A stretch of DNA of 34,272 bases from Methylobacterium dankookense (GCF_902141855.1 NZ_CABFVH010000052.1:1-34272); one strand, 5' to 3'; positions 7,028-17,023 are shown, counted from the stretch's first letter. Notes: generated by a model from the sequence alone, not told the origin. Numbers and translations are program-made.

Positions 7028-8224
7028 ATGCTGACACCCCCGATCCTGGCGCTCGCCGTCGCCTCCTTCGGCATCGGCACCACCGAATTCGTCATCATGG
7101 GGCTCCTGCCCGAGGTGGCGGACAGCCTCGGGGTCACCATCCCGCAGGCGGGCTACCTCGTCTCCGGCTACGCGATGGGCGTCGTCATCGGCGCACCGCT
7201 CGTGGCGATCGCCACGGCCGGGCTGCCGCGCAAGACGGCGCTGCTCGCGCTGATGCTCACCTTCCTCCTGGGCAATCTCGGCTGCGCCCTGGCGCCGGAT
7301 TACGGCCTGCTGATGCTCGCGCGCGTCGGGACCGCCTTCGCGCACGGGGCCTTCTTCGGCATCGGCGCGATCGTGGCGCGCGACCTCGTTCCGCCCGAGC
7401 GGCTCACGCAGGCGGTGGCGCTGATGTTCGCGGGGCTAACCCTCGCCAACGTGCTCGGCGTGCCCCTCGGCACCGCCCTGGGCCAGGCGCTCGGCTGGCG
7501 GGCCACCTTCTGGGCGGTGGCCGGCATCGGCGTCGCGGCGCTGGTCGCGATCGGGCTCTGGGTGCCGGCCGGCCTCCCGGGCACGCGCGGCGGGCTCGGG
7601 CGGGAGTTCCGGGCGCTCGGACGCTGGCCGGTGCTGAAGCCGATGCTGATCTCCACCCTCTCCTCGGTGAGCTTCTTCACGGTCTTCACCTATGTCACGC
7701 CCTTCCTCACGGGCGTCTCCGGCTTCAGCGCCCAGGGCGTCACCGGCGTGCTCTTCGCGGCGGGGATCGGGCTGACGGTCGGGAATCTCGTCGGCGGCCG
7801 GCTTGCCGACCGGAACCTGCTCGCCACCGTGGTCGGCGGCTTCCTCGGCATCGTCGCGGTGCTCGGCCTGCTCACCCTCGTCGCCCCCTTCGGCGTGGCG
7901 ACGGTCGCCGTGCTGGTGGTCTGGAGCGGGCTAGCCTTCGCCCTGGTCTCGCCGCTTCAGGTCTGGGTGGTCGAGGCGGCGCGCGACGCGCCGAACCTCG
8001 CCTCGACCCTCAACCAGGGGGCGTTCAACCTGGGCAACGCCACGGGCGCCTGGCTCGGCGGGACGGCGCTGACGCTCGGAGCGAACTACCGCGAGCTGCC
8101 CCTGCTCGCGGCGGCGGTCTCGGTCGCCGGCCTCGTCCTCGCCGCGACCGCCCTGCGCGGGCGGGCGATGCCGCCGCAGGCCGCGCGGCACGCCGAGGGA
8201 ATGGCCCCCTCGGAGCCCGCTTAG
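7028..8224 (+). CDS. MFS drug/sugar efflux transporter, DHA1 (AraJ-like) type
   Basis: A 398-residue, 12-helix major facilitator antiporter. The start MLTPPILALAVASFGIGTTEFVIMGLLPEVA is typical of the AraJ/YdhP/sugar efflux group, including the early TEF motif. The loop between helices 2 and 3 carries a degenerate motif A, and RVGTAFAHGAFFGIGA plus ANVLGVPLGTALGQALGWR match motifs B and C of proton-drug antiporters. ATG 7028 has GGAG five bases upstream, while longer readings lack a site. It is convergent with the next MFS gene, and the two stop codons overlap by 4 bases. The substrate cannot be predicted. Confidence 0.9.
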   Translation: MLTPPILALAVASFGIGTTEFVIMGLLPEVADSLGVTIPQAGYLVSGYAMGVVIGAPLVAIATAGLPRKTALLALMLTFLLGNLGCALAPDYGLLMLARVGTAFAHGAFFGIGAIVARDLVPPERLTQAVALMFAGLTLANVLGVPLGTALGQALGWRATFWAVAGIGVAALVAIGLWVPAGLPGTRGGLGREFRALGRWPVLKPMLISTLSSVSFFTVFTYVTPFLTGVSGFSAQGVTGVLFAAGIGLTVGNLVGGRLADRNLLATVVGGFLGIVAVLGLLTLVAPFGVATVAVLVVWSGLAFALVSPLQVWVVEAARDAPNLASTLNQGAFNLGNATGAWLGGTALTLGANYRELPLLAAAVSVAGLVLAATALRGRAMPPQAARHAEGMAPSEPA

Positions 8225-9507
8225 GCGGGGACCGGCTCGGTCCGGCCGGCGCCGAGGCCGCGCCCGATCATCAGGGCCATCGCCGCCGCGACGAGGCAGA
8301 GGAAGCCCGCCGAGACGAAGGCCGAGGCGTAGTCGCCCGTGCCGGTGCGGACGAGGCCCGCGCCCCAGGCGGCCGCAGCCGCGCCGATCTGATGGGCGGC
8401 GGCGATCCAGCCGAACATCAGCGCGGCATTCTCCTCGCCGAAGGCCTTGCCGGCGAGGCTCACGGTCGGCGGCACCGTGGCGATCCAGTCGAGCCCGTAG
8501 AACACCGCGAACAGGGACAGGCCGTAGAGGCTGCCGTCGAAGGCCTGGGGCAGGAAGATCAGCGAGAGCCCGCGCAGGCCGTAATACCAGGCGAGCAGCT
8601 TGCGCGCGTCGACCCGGTCGGTGAGCCAGCCCGAGGCCGTGGTGCCGAGGAGGTCGCAGATCCCCATCAGCGCGAGCATGCCCGCCGCCGTCACCTCCGG
8701 GATGCCGCGGTCGAGGCAGGCCGGGATCAGATGGGTGCCGATCAGGCCGTTGGTGGAGGCGCCGCAGACGAAGAAGGTGCCGGCCAGCAGCCAGAAGTCG
8801 CGGTTGCGCAGGCCCATCGCGAGGCCCTGGAGGGCGCGCCGGGCCGGGTTGATCCCGGTCTTCGGCGCGGGCTGGATCACGCTCTCGCCGTAGCGGGGCA
8901 GCCCGAGATCGGCCGGGCGGTCGCGCATCAGGAGCACGACGAGCGGCACGAGGCCGAGCGCGGTGGCGGCCACCGTGAGCGCCACCGCGCGCCAGCCGTG
9001 ATCGACCACGATGTTGGCCAGCAGCGGCAGGAAGACGAGCTGGCCGGTGGCGCTGCTCGCGGTCAGGAGGCCGACGACGAGGCCGCGATGCTTGCCGAAC
9101 CAGCGCCCGGCGACGGTGGCGCCGAGCACGTTGGCCACCATGCCGGTGCCCGAGCCGACGAGGATGCCCCACAGGGCCACCATCTGCCAGGAGGCGCGCA
9201 TGAAGATCGTGGCGGCGGTGCCGGCCGCCAGGATGAGGAGCGCGCACGCGACCGAGCGGCGCAGGCCGAAGCGCTCGATGATCGCCACCGCGAAGGGACC
9301 GATCAGCCCGTAGAGGAAGATGTTGACGGCGACCGCGGCGCTGATCGTCGCGGTCGACCAGCCGAACTCGCGCTCCAGCGGCACGATCAGGATGCCGGGC
9401 GTCGCCCGGATCCCGGCGCCGATCAGCAGGACCAGGAAGGTGATCCCGGCCATCACCCAGGCATAGTGCAGCCCTCCGGGCGCGCGCGTCTTCGGTCCTG
9501 CGGGCAT
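8221..9507 (-). CDS. MFS transporter, monocarboxylate/oxalate-formate antiporter type
   Basis: A 428-residue, 12-helix major facilitator protein. Features pointing to the monocarboxylate porter / oxalate-formate antiporter branch are LHYAWVMAGITFLVLLIGAG near the start, FGWSTATISAAVAVN, GRWFGKHRGLVVGLLTASSATGQLVFLPL and LTDRVDARKLLAWYYGLRG. These carriers usually move small organic anions. ATG 9507 was chosen because the membrane domain begins right after it; the long upstream in-frame extension is a shadow of marR. The gene starts 32 bases after marR on the same strand, so they form a regulator-transporter operon, probably under MarR control. The ligand is unknown. Confidence 0.88.
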   Translation of the reverse strand: MPAGPKTRAPGGLHYAWVMAGITFLVLLIGAGIRATPGILIVPLEREFGWSTATISAAVAVNIFLYGLIGPFAVAIIERFGLRRSVACALLILAAGTAATIFMRASWQMVALWGILVGSGTGMVANVLGATVAGRWFGKHRGLVVGLLTASSATGQLVFLPLLANIVVDHGWRAVALTVAATALGLVPLVVLLMRDRPADLGLPRYGESVIQPAPKTGINPARRALQGLAMGLRNRDFWLLAGTFFVCGASTNGLIGTHLIPACLDRGIPEVTAAGMLALMGICDLLGTTASGWLTDRVDARKLLAWYYGLRGLSLIFLPQAFDGSLYGLSLFAVFYGLDWIATVPPTVSLAGKAFGEENAALMFGWIAAAHQIGAAAAAWGAGLVRTGTGDYASAFVSAGFLCLVAAAMALMIGRGLGAGRTEPVPA

Positions 9508-9539
9508 GGCGGATTCTCTGGGTCTCGAGAGGTCGGGGA

Positions 9540-9971
9540 TCAGGAGCGCGGGGCGAGGGCGGCGAGGGAGGCCAGCGCGCCGGGGGAGAGGCGGGCGCCG
9601 ATCTCGGCCTCCACCGCCCGCCAATGGGGCAGGGCCGCCTCGATCGCCGCCGCGCCGGATTCGGTGAGCGCGGCGACGCGGGCGCGGCGGTCGCCCTGGT
9701 CGGGCGCGAGATGCACGAGGCCGCGCCGCTCCAGCGGGTCGAGGTTGCGGCCCATGGTCGAGCGGTCGAGGGCCGCCTCCTCGGCGAGCCGGGTCACCGG
9801 CAGGGGGCCGAGCCGGGCGAGGATGCGCAGGATCGCGAACTGGGTGACGCGCAGGGAGGCCGGCCGCAGGGCCGCGTCGTAGGCCGCGGTGGCCGAGCGC
9901 GCCGCCCGGCGCAGGGCGGTGCAGGTGCAGGGCGGGTCGGCCGGCGAATCGGGGGACAGGTCGGATGGCAT
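9540..9971 (-). CDS. MarR family transcriptional regulator
   Basis: A 143-residue winged-helix regulator. The CTCTALRRAARSATAAYD start is typical of one MarR subgroup, where paired cysteines occur near the N terminus. LRVTQFAILRILARLGPLPV leads into the DNA-binding helices LAEEAALDRSTMGRNLDPLERRG, followed by the wing with PDQGDRRARVAALTESG. Members repress their own operon and release DNA on binding a ligand or on Cys oxidation. The two Cys spaced CxC make redox sensing possible but unproven. ATG 9971 is preceded within 2 bases by a palindrome (9974-9993) that would be an ideal autoregulatory operator. The adjacent MFS gene is the likely target. Confidence 0.92.
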   Translation of the reverse strand: MPSDLSPDSPADPPCTCTALRRAARSATAAYDAALRPASLRVTQFAILRILARLGPLPVTRLAEEAALDRSTMGRNLDPLERRGLVHLAPDQGDRRARVAALTESGAAAIEAALPHWRAVEAEIGARLSPGALASLAALAPRS

Positions 9972-9973
9972 GG

Positions 9974-9993
9974 ATGCGGGTATATGCCCGCAT
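9974..9993. promoter_or_regulatory. Candidate MarR operator (near-perfect palindrome)
   Basis: ATGCGGG (9974-9980) and CCCGCAT (9987-9993) are exact inverted arms around TATATG. This 20-base dyad lies immediately upstream of the marR start codon, where binding would block the promoter or ribosome site. It also faces the divergent TetR gene. Assignment to MarR is inferred from position and symmetry. Confidence 0.6.
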
Positions 9994-10228
9994 GATCGGC
10001 CCCGCAACCGGTTTGTGGCGCTCCGGTCAGCGCGCCTCACGCGTCTTCGGCCCCGCGCGGATGGTCCGCCGGGAGCAACGACACCCGCTCCGGCTCGGGT
10101 GCGCGCTAATCCCGCCCCTCCCGCAGCCCCGCGATGCGCGAGGGCCTGGTCGAACTTTCGCGCCCAGGCGGTACAAGTCTCTGGTGGGGCGGCAGGCGCC
10201 GCCCGCGCGAACGACCGGTCCTCACGCC

Positions 10229-10981
10229 ATGCTCCCGCCCACGATCGCCGCACGGATGCCGGAGGACGCCTTCGCGGAGGACGATTTCCCGGAGGAGGGG
10301 CTCGTCCGCGGACGCGTCCGGGACGAGGCGGCGCAGGCCGGGCGGCGGCGCCTGCCCGCGGCCGAGCGCGAGCGCCAGATCGTGGCGGCGGCGGCGCGCT
10401 TCTTCGCCGAGCACGGCTTCGGCGGCCAGACGCGGGAGCTCGCCCGCGGCATCGGCATCTCGCATTCGGCGATCTTCCGCTACTTCCCGAGCAAAGAGGC
10501 CCTGATCGACCGGGTCTACGAGCACGTCTATGTCAGCCGCTGGAACCCGCACTGGGACCTGCTGCTGCGCAACCGCACGCTTCCCCTGGAGGAGCGGCTG
10601 GTGCGCTTCTACCGGGACTATGCCGAGCGCATCTTCGACTACGAGTGGGTGCGGATCTTCGTCTCGGCGGGGCTGACCGGCTACGACATCGCGCCGCGCT
10701 ACCTCGCCGTGGTGCGCGACAGCCTGATCCGCCCGGTCTGCACGGAGCTGCGCGCCCATCTCGGCCTGCCGGACCCGGAGACGGTCCCGCTCACCGAGCG
10801 GGAGGAGGAGACGGCCTGGGCACTGCACGGCCAGATCTTCTACATCGCGATCCGCAAGTTCGTGTACGGCTGGCCGGTGCCGGCCGATACCGGGCCGGTG
10901 ATCGCCGACGACGTGCGGATGTTCCTGGCCGGCGCACCGGCCGTCCTGCGCGCCTGCCTGGAGGGGCGGGAGGCGGAGTAG
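10229..10981 (+). CDS. TetR/AcrR family transcriptional regulator
   Basis: A 250-residue one-component repressor. After a 45-residue acidic leader, the TetR helix-turn-helix is plain: ERERQIVAAAARFFAEHGFG, TRELARGIGISHSAIFRYFPSKEALIDRVYEHV. The rest is an all-helical ligand domain unlike any subgroup I can name. ATG 10229 gives the usual length plus a leader; ATG 10256 is an alternative, and neither has a strong ribosome site. It is transcribed away from marR and shares a 257-base upstream region with it. No obvious target gene lies beside it, since the next gene is nadE. Confidence 0.85.
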   Translation: MLPPTIAARMPEDAFAEDDFPEEGLVRGRVRDEAAQAGRRRLPAAERERQIVAAAARFFAEHGFGGQTRELARGIGISHSAIFRYFPSKEALIDRVYEHVYVSRWNPHWDLLLRNRTLPLEERLVRFYRDYAERIFDYEWVRIFVSAGLTGYDIAPRYLAVVRDSLIRPVCTELRAHLGLPDPETVPLTEREEETAWALHGQIFYIAIRKFVYGWPVPADTGPVIADDVRMFLAGAPAVLRACLEGREAE

Positions 10982-11099
10982 GGGGCCGGATCGGAGCGAG
11001 CGGCCGCGGGAACCCGGGCCGCGCCTTTCGCTGGAGCCCCGGGCCCGCGCGCCTTATCTGAAGACCTGTTCCCGCCCCATCGCGAGGCCGGCCCGCACC

Positions 11100-13175
<2,076 letters not shown>

Positions 13176-13279
13176 ACCCGACGGATTGTGCCATTATGAG
13201 CACGGTCAAGCTGATTCTTCGCAGCGCACACGCGGCGCTGCGCGGGCTCGGCAGAGGGCGGCCAAGCGGAGGACTTCGG

Positions 13280-13510
13280 ATGCGAAGCTACAACCTGTTC
13301 CGCCTGCGCGCCATCGACGGCCTGTGCTGCGCGGTGCCGGAGGCCTGCACCGTGCCGACCTTCCTGGGCGGCGGACGCTGGACCTTCGAGGGCAAGCTCG
13401 AGAACCAGGGCGGCCTGCCCCTCGACTTCGACGGCCGGGCCGCCGACACGGCCGTGCGCTTCAACGGCTTCTACCTCTTCCAGACCGTGGACCGTCGCTA
13501 CATCGGCTGA
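13280..13510 (+). CDS. Small conserved-looking protein, function unknown
   Basis: A 76-residue protein starting MRSYNLFRLRAIDGLCCAVPE and ending TVDRRYIG. It has mixed charge, three Cys, no signal peptide and no membrane segment. The layout, a short beta-rich body with many aromatic and Gly residues, resembles small orphan proteins found in Methylobacterium-like genomes, but I cannot assign a family. ATG 13280 is preceded by GGAGG at ideal spacing, strongly favouring this start; an in-frame ATG at 13196 would add 28 residues without a ribosome site. It lies 104 bases after nadE and is followed by palindromes that may terminate transcription. Confidence 0.75.
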   Translation: MRSYNLFRLRAIDGLCCAVPEACTVPTFLGGGRWTFEGKLENQGGLPLDFDGRAADTAVRFNGFYLFQTVDRRYIG

Positions 13511-13547
13511 GACCGTGTCCGGTTGATCGGAACGGACGCGGTCTCAG
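13507..13547 (+). terminator. 15-bp hairpin after the small unknown gene
   Basis: CTGAGACCGTGTCCG (13507-13521) pairs with CGGACGCGGTCTCAG (13533-13547) with a single G-U position, around an 11-base loop. It begins inside the stop codon region of the gene ending at 13510. No T-run follows, so it may be a factor-dependent terminator or a repeated palindrome. Confidence 0.6.
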
Positions 13548-13574
13548 CAAGCCCGCGCGGCGCTTGAGCGAAGG

Positions 13575-13611
13575 CGACATCCGCCATCCCGAAGGGATCA
13601 CCCGGATGTCG
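13575..13611. repeat. Nested intergenic palindrome
   Basis: CGACATCCG (13575-13583) pairs with CGGATGTCG (13603-13611), and inside it ATCCC (13586-13590) pairs with GGGAT (13594-13598) around GAA. It lies 27 bases after the previous hairpin, so 13507-13611 holds two palindromes side by side, a REP- or RIME-like arrangement. Confidence 0.6.
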
Positions 13612-13787
13612 TATGAGGCGTGTCCCAGCATCTGGCCTCCCCTGCATCTTGAGACTTGAGGGGAGAGGACAAAACGACCGACCACGCGCCGGCGCACTTC
13701 AGGTCCGAGTCGGAGATCGGGGGAAACGTTCCTTAACGGCTGGGATGGCAGGGTCGCCCGGACGTATTCGATCCGAGGGGCATGGCC

Positions 13788-14180
13788 ATGTCAGCGGAGC
13801 ACCGCCAGGAGGTGCGGCAGCGGGTGTTCCTGAAGGGACGCATCCGCTTCAACAACGGCGCCTCCAGCATGGACTGCCTGGTGCGGGACCTCTCCGCCAC
13901 GGGAGCCCGCATCAGCCTGTCCGAGACCGCCACCCTGCCGGAGGTCTTCGACCTCTACATCCCGCAGAAGGACCGGACCTACCGGGCCACCCTGCGCTGG
14001 CGCCGCGAGGACGGCGTCGGCGTCACCTTCGAGGATGCGGCGAAGCCCGCTTCGCCCGCCGCGGCGGAGCCGGCGGCCGACGTCTCGGCCCTCCTGCGCC
14101 GCATCGCCGAGCTGGAGGCCGAGAACACGGCCCTGCGCCGCCTCCTCACCGGCATGGCCCAGAGCGCGCCCGCCGCCTGA
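13788..14180 (+). CDS. PilZ-domain protein with C-terminal coiled coil
   Basis: A 130-residue single PilZ-domain protein, a likely c-di-GMP receptor. The RQEVR near the N terminus fits RxxxR and DLSATGAR fits (D/N)xSxxG, the two ligand-binding motifs. The beta-barrel continues through LPEVFDLYIP and RATLRWRREDGVGVTFE. After residue 90 an Ala/Glu-rich linker leads to LLRRIAELEAENTALRRLL, a short leucine-heptad coiled coil likely to dimerise. ATG 13788 is preferred over 13782 because GAGGGG lies 7 bases upstream of it. The gene stands alone and faces the HIT gene. Its target process is unknown; a second PilZ gene lies at 24653 next to flagellin. Confidence 0.88.
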   Translation: MSAEHRQEVRQRVFLKGRIRFNNGASSMDCLVRDLSATGARISLSETATLPEVFDLYIPQKDRTYRATLRWRREDGVGVTFEDAAKPASPAAAEPAADVSALLRRIAELEAENTALRRLLTGMAQSAPAA

Positions 14181-14190
14181 TTCCGGGTGT

Positions 14191-14234
14191 CGAGAGGGCT
14201 CAGCCCTCTCGCGGGTTCCAGGGCGGAGCCCTGG
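14191..14234. terminator. Tandem hairpins between convergent PilZ and HIT genes
   Basis: CGAGAGGGC (14191-14199) pairs with GCCCTCTCG (14203-14211), and CCAGGGC (14218-14224) pairs with GCCCTGG (14228-14234). They lie in the 59-base gap between two convergent genes and could terminate both. The same design recurs often between genes in related genomes, so they may also be dispersed repeats. Confidence 0.65.
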
Positions 14235-14239
14235 GACGT

Positions 14240-14665
14240 TCAACCCTTCAGCGCCGCGCGGATACGCTCGGCATGGGCGGCGAGCACGGCCGGGTCGGCC
14301 ATGCCGCCCTCGTGGCGCTTCAGCGGCACGCCCTCGCGCCGCGGGATGATGTGGACGTGCAGGTGGAACACCGTCTGCCCGCCCGCCGGCTCGTTGTACT
14401 GGAAGACCGTCAGCCCATCCGCCGCGAAGGCCGCCTTCACGGCGCGGGCCACCACCTGCACGCTGCGGGCCAGGGCTGCGAGGGAATCCGGCTCGGCGTC
14501 GAGGAGCCCGCGGGACGGGGCCTTCGGGATCACCAGGGTGTGGCCCTCGCCCTGGGGCATCACGTCCATGAAGGCGAGGGTGTGGTCGTCCTCGTAGACC
14601 GTGTGGGCCGGGATCTCGCCGCGCAGGATCTTGGCGAAGATGTTGTCGGGATCGTAGGCGGGCAT
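14240..14665 (-). CDS. HIT family nucleotide-binding hydrolase
   Basis: A 141-residue histidine-triad protein, resembling HinT-type purine nucleoside phosphoramidases or dinucleoside polyphosphate hydrolases. The start NIFAKILRGEIPAHTVYEDD and the block VMPQGEGHTLVIPKAP are standard for the family. The triad HLHVHII lies at 101-107, where the middle histidine (His103) is the nucleophile. ATG 14665 has GGAG at good spacing. It is a stand-alone gene convergent with the PilZ gene. The physiological substrate is not known for most bacterial members. Confidence 0.94.
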   Translation of the reverse strand: MPAYDPDNIFAKILRGEIPAHTVYEDDHTLAFMDVMPQGEGHTLVIPKAPSRGLLDAEPDSLAALARSVQVVARAVKAAFAADGLTVFQYNEPAGGQTVFHLHVHIIPRREGVPLKRHEGGMADPAVLAAHAERIRAALKG

Positions 14666-14705
14666 GCTCGCTCCGGGTGTCGGTCTCGCGCGCCAGAGCC
14701 ATGCC

Positions 14706-14797
14706 CGATCGCGTTGCGACAAGGCACGGTTCCAGACCTTTGTTCTCACGCGCTCTCTTTCGCCGAACCGGCTTCCACTTCGGCGGAGAGCGCTCCA
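14706..14797. repeat. RIME-like intergenic repeat, copy B
   Basis: Second copy of the element at 3399-3490, in the same orientation and with the same boundaries. The shared blocks are CGATCGCGTTGCGA at the left, ACGCGCTCT in the middle and CGCCGAACCGG plus TCCACTTCGGC at the right. It lacks the perfect 21-bp palindrome of copy A. It sits between the divergent HIT and cation-transporter genes, so it adds sequence to one or both leaders. Confidence 0.75.
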
Positions 14798-14914
14798 ACG
14801 ATGCCGCAAGCCGCCCGCCGCCGTCCACCCGCGGAACCGCGGCCGCCCGCGGCTCATTCCCGCCTCGTCGCAGCGCCTGGACCGGCGCCCGACCAGCCGG
14901 GAGACAGGGCAGGC

Positions 14915-15874
14915 ATGGCCGAGAGCACGGGCGCCATCTACACCGCCGCGGGCGCCAACCTCGCGATCGCCGTGGCGAAGTTCGTGGGCGCCGCCCTCAC
15001 CGGCTCGACCGCGATGCTCGCCGAGGGCGCGCATTCGGTGGTCGACACCGCCAACCAGATCCTGCTCCTCGTCGGGATGAAGCGAGCGCAGAAGCCGGCC
15101 GATGCGCGCCATCCCTTCGGCTACGGCCGCGAGATCTATTTCTACGCCTTCGTCGTCGCGCTGATGATCTTCCTCGGCGGCGGCATCTTCGCGATCTACG
15201 AGGGTGCCGAGAAGATCATGCATCCCGAGCCGGCGGCCGACGCCACCGTGCTCGGCATCCGCCTCTCCGGCTTCTGGGTGAACGTGGCGATCCTCGGCTT
15301 CGCGATTCTCGCCGAGGGCTATTCCTGCCTCGTCGCGGTGCGGGCCTTCCGGGCGGAGACGGGCGGGCGCTCGCCGATCACCGCGATCCGCCGCAGCAAG
15401 GACCCGTCGCTCTTCACCATCCTCGTGGAGGACGTGGCCGCGCTGATCGGCCTCGTCCTCGCCATGGCGGGCGTGGTGGCGGCCCATCTCCTCGACCGGC
15501 CGGCCCTCGACGGCTGGGCCTCGGTGGGCATCGGCCTCGTCCTCGTCGGCATGGCGATCTTCCTGATGATCGAGACGCACGGACTGCTGATCGGCGAGGC
15601 CGCCGACCCGGAGGTGGTGGCCGCGATCGACACGGTCGTGCGGGCGGAGCCGGGCGTGCGCCACGTCAACGAGGTGCTGACCCAGCATCTCGGCCCCCGG
15701 GACATCCTCGTGAATGTCAGCCTCGACATGGCGGACGACCTCGATGCCGGCGCGGTGGAGGCCGCGGTGAGCCGCCTCGACCGGGCGCTCAAGGCGGCCA
15801 ACCCCGAGGTGACCCGGGTCTTCATCGAGATCCAGGCGCAGACGGCCTCGGCGGGAGCACGGGCGGCGGCTTAG
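14915..15874 (+). CDS. Cation diffusion facilitator (CDF) family metal transporter
   Basis: A 319-residue inner-membrane metal/proton exchanger, probably exporting zinc, manganese or similar divalent ions. It begins with the first membrane helix (IYTAAGANLAIAVAKFVGAAL), followed by the CDF signature STAMLAEGAHSVVDTANQ, where His and Asp give the first half of the transport site. The second half is in LFTILVEDVAALIGLVLA, whose Glu-Asp pair resembles the ZnT9-like subgroup instead of the HxxxD of FieF. A cytosolic C-terminal domain follows. ATG 14915 gives the usual length. An in-frame ATG at 14801, directly after the RIME-like repeat, would add 38 Pro/Arg/Ala-rich residues. Substrate and regulation are not visible. 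Confidence 0.9.
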   Translation: MAESTGAIYTAAGANLAIAVAKFVGAALTGSTAMLAEGAHSVVDTANQILLLVGMKRAQKPADARHPFGYGREIYFYAFVVALMIFLGGGIFAIYEGAEKIMHPEPAADATVLGIRLSGFWVNVAILGFAILAEGYSCLVAVRAFRAETGGRSPITAIRRSKDPSLFTILVEDVAALIGLVLAMAGVVAAHLLDRPALDGWASVGIGLVLVGMAIFLMIETHGLLIGEAADPEVVAAIDTVVRAEPGVRHVNEVLTQHLGPRDILVNVSLDMADDLDAGAVEAAVSRLDRALKAANPEVTRVFIEIQAQTASAGARAAA

Positions 15875-15934
15875 GTTCGGACGCCGCCCCGCAGTCGCGG
15901 GGGCAAGAAGCGAGGCGTCAAGGGGCGACGCGCA

Positions 15935-17023
15935 TCAGAGCCGGGGCAGGGCGGCGCCGGCCAGGAGGCCGACCAGCTCCGCCTGGCGGCTCACGCCGGT
16001 CTTGGCCATCACGCCCTTGAGCTGCGAGCGCACGGTCTGGGGCGAGGTGCCGGACTCGGCCGCGATCTGCTCCACCGTGCGGCAATTCGCGATGGAGCGG
16101 GCGACCCGCGCCTCGGCGGCGGTGAGGTCGAACAGGCCCTCCAGCACGGAGAGGCCCGGCAGGATGCCGTGCGCCACCGGCGTCACGACGAGGATCGCCG
16201 CGGCGGCGGCGAAGAGGTCGCGCGCGCTGCGCCGCACCGGCAGGAGATGGGCGACGGCCGGCGCCCGCTCGGGCGTGCCGGGCACCGGGATCGAGCGCGC
16301 CGCCTCGAGCGCGCCCGTGGCGAGCGCCTCCACCGCCTCGCCGAGCAGGCGGTCGGCCCGCGGATCGGCGAGGGCGACGCGGCGCCCCTCGCGCAGGGCG
16401 CCGCCGAGCAGCGCCTCGGCCCCGCCATTCATGGCCAGGACCTGGCCCTGTCGCCCGAGGATCGCTGCGGGCAGGCCGACGAGGTCGAGGGCGTCGGCCG
16501 CCACCTGCACCGCCTGCAGGCGCAGGCGCGCCGACATGGTGGCGGCCCGGGCGAGATGGGGCCGCAGGGTGTCGAGCCGCTCCACCACCGCCGCCGGGAC
16601 GGGCCCGTCGGCATAGGCGCGCTCCACGTCCACCACGATCTGCTCGCCGCTCGGCACCGTGATCGCCGAGGCCGTGCCCCAGCCGAGGCCGCGCGGGCGC
16701 AGGAACTCCGTGAAGAGCGGGTTCGTGTCGAGCTCCTCGCGGGTATAGACGTCGAGATCGGTGAGGAAACCCGCATGCTGCCGGGCGAAGAGCCGGGCCG
16801 GGCGGTCGTTCCGGGCGGCCCAGCCGCCGGCCATGAACGCCTCCACGACCTCCTCGATCTCGGGGGAGGCGATGGAGCGGAACTCGTCGCCCTGGCTGGT
16901 GAAGAGAAGCGCGCCGGCCCCCTCACCGAACCGGGCGATCGCGCTGAGCGTGGCCGCCCAGAGGTCCGGGATCGCGGCCGCCTCGTAGATCCGGTCGATC
17001 AGGTCCTCGAACGCGTCGTCCAT
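15935..17023 (-). CDS. LuxR-type helix-turn-helix transcriptional regulator
   Basis: A 362-residue regulator. The long N-terminal part (about 1-290) starts FEDLIDRIYEAAAIPDLWAATLSAI and looks like the GAF/PAS-like sensor found in many orphan LuxR proteins of alphaproteobacteria; LPAAILGRQGQVLAMNGGAEALL is PAS-like. The C-terminal GerE domain is clear: LTAAEARVARSIANCRTVEQIAAESGTSPQTVRSQLKGVMAKTGVSRQAELV. There is no acyl-homoserine-lactone-binding domain signature. ATG 17023 is chosen because the conserved part starts there; an ATG at 17086 would add 21 residues. The gene follows an SDR gene on the same strand by 123 bases, with a perfect palindrome (17108-17119) in between. The signal sensed is unknown. 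Confidence 0.87.
   Translation of the reverse strand: MDDAFEDLIDRIYEAAAIPDLWAATLSAIARFGEGAGALLFTSQGDEFRSIASPEIEEVVEAFMAGGWAARNDRPARLFARQHAGFLTDLDVYTREELDTNPLFTEFLRPRGLGWGTASAITVPSGEQIVVDVERAYADGPVPAAVVERLDTLRPHLARAATMSARLRLQAVQVAADALDLVGLPAAILGRQGQVLAMNGGAEALLGGALREGRRVALADPRADRLLGEAVEALATGALEAARSIPVPGTPERAPAVAHLLPVRRSARDLFAAAAAILVVTPVAHGILPGLSVLEGLFDLTAAEARVARSIANCRTVEQIAAESGTSPQTVRSQLKGVMAKTGVSRQAELVGLLAGAALPRL

Noticed and set aside
6907..9882. 991-codon plus-strand open frame across two MFS genes
   Set aside because: It overlaps two clear 12-helix transporters and is itself a charged, low-complexity sequence without membrane segments; a codon-bias shadow.
13722..13740. Possible CtrA site before the PilZ gene
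   Set aside because: Only a single TTAACG half-site is present, with no partner at 7-base spacing.
14801..14914. N-terminal extension of the cation diffusion facilitator
   Set aside because: The added 38 residues are Pro/Arg/Ala-rich and not family-like; ATG 14915 gives the usual length. The alternative start is kept only as a possibility.
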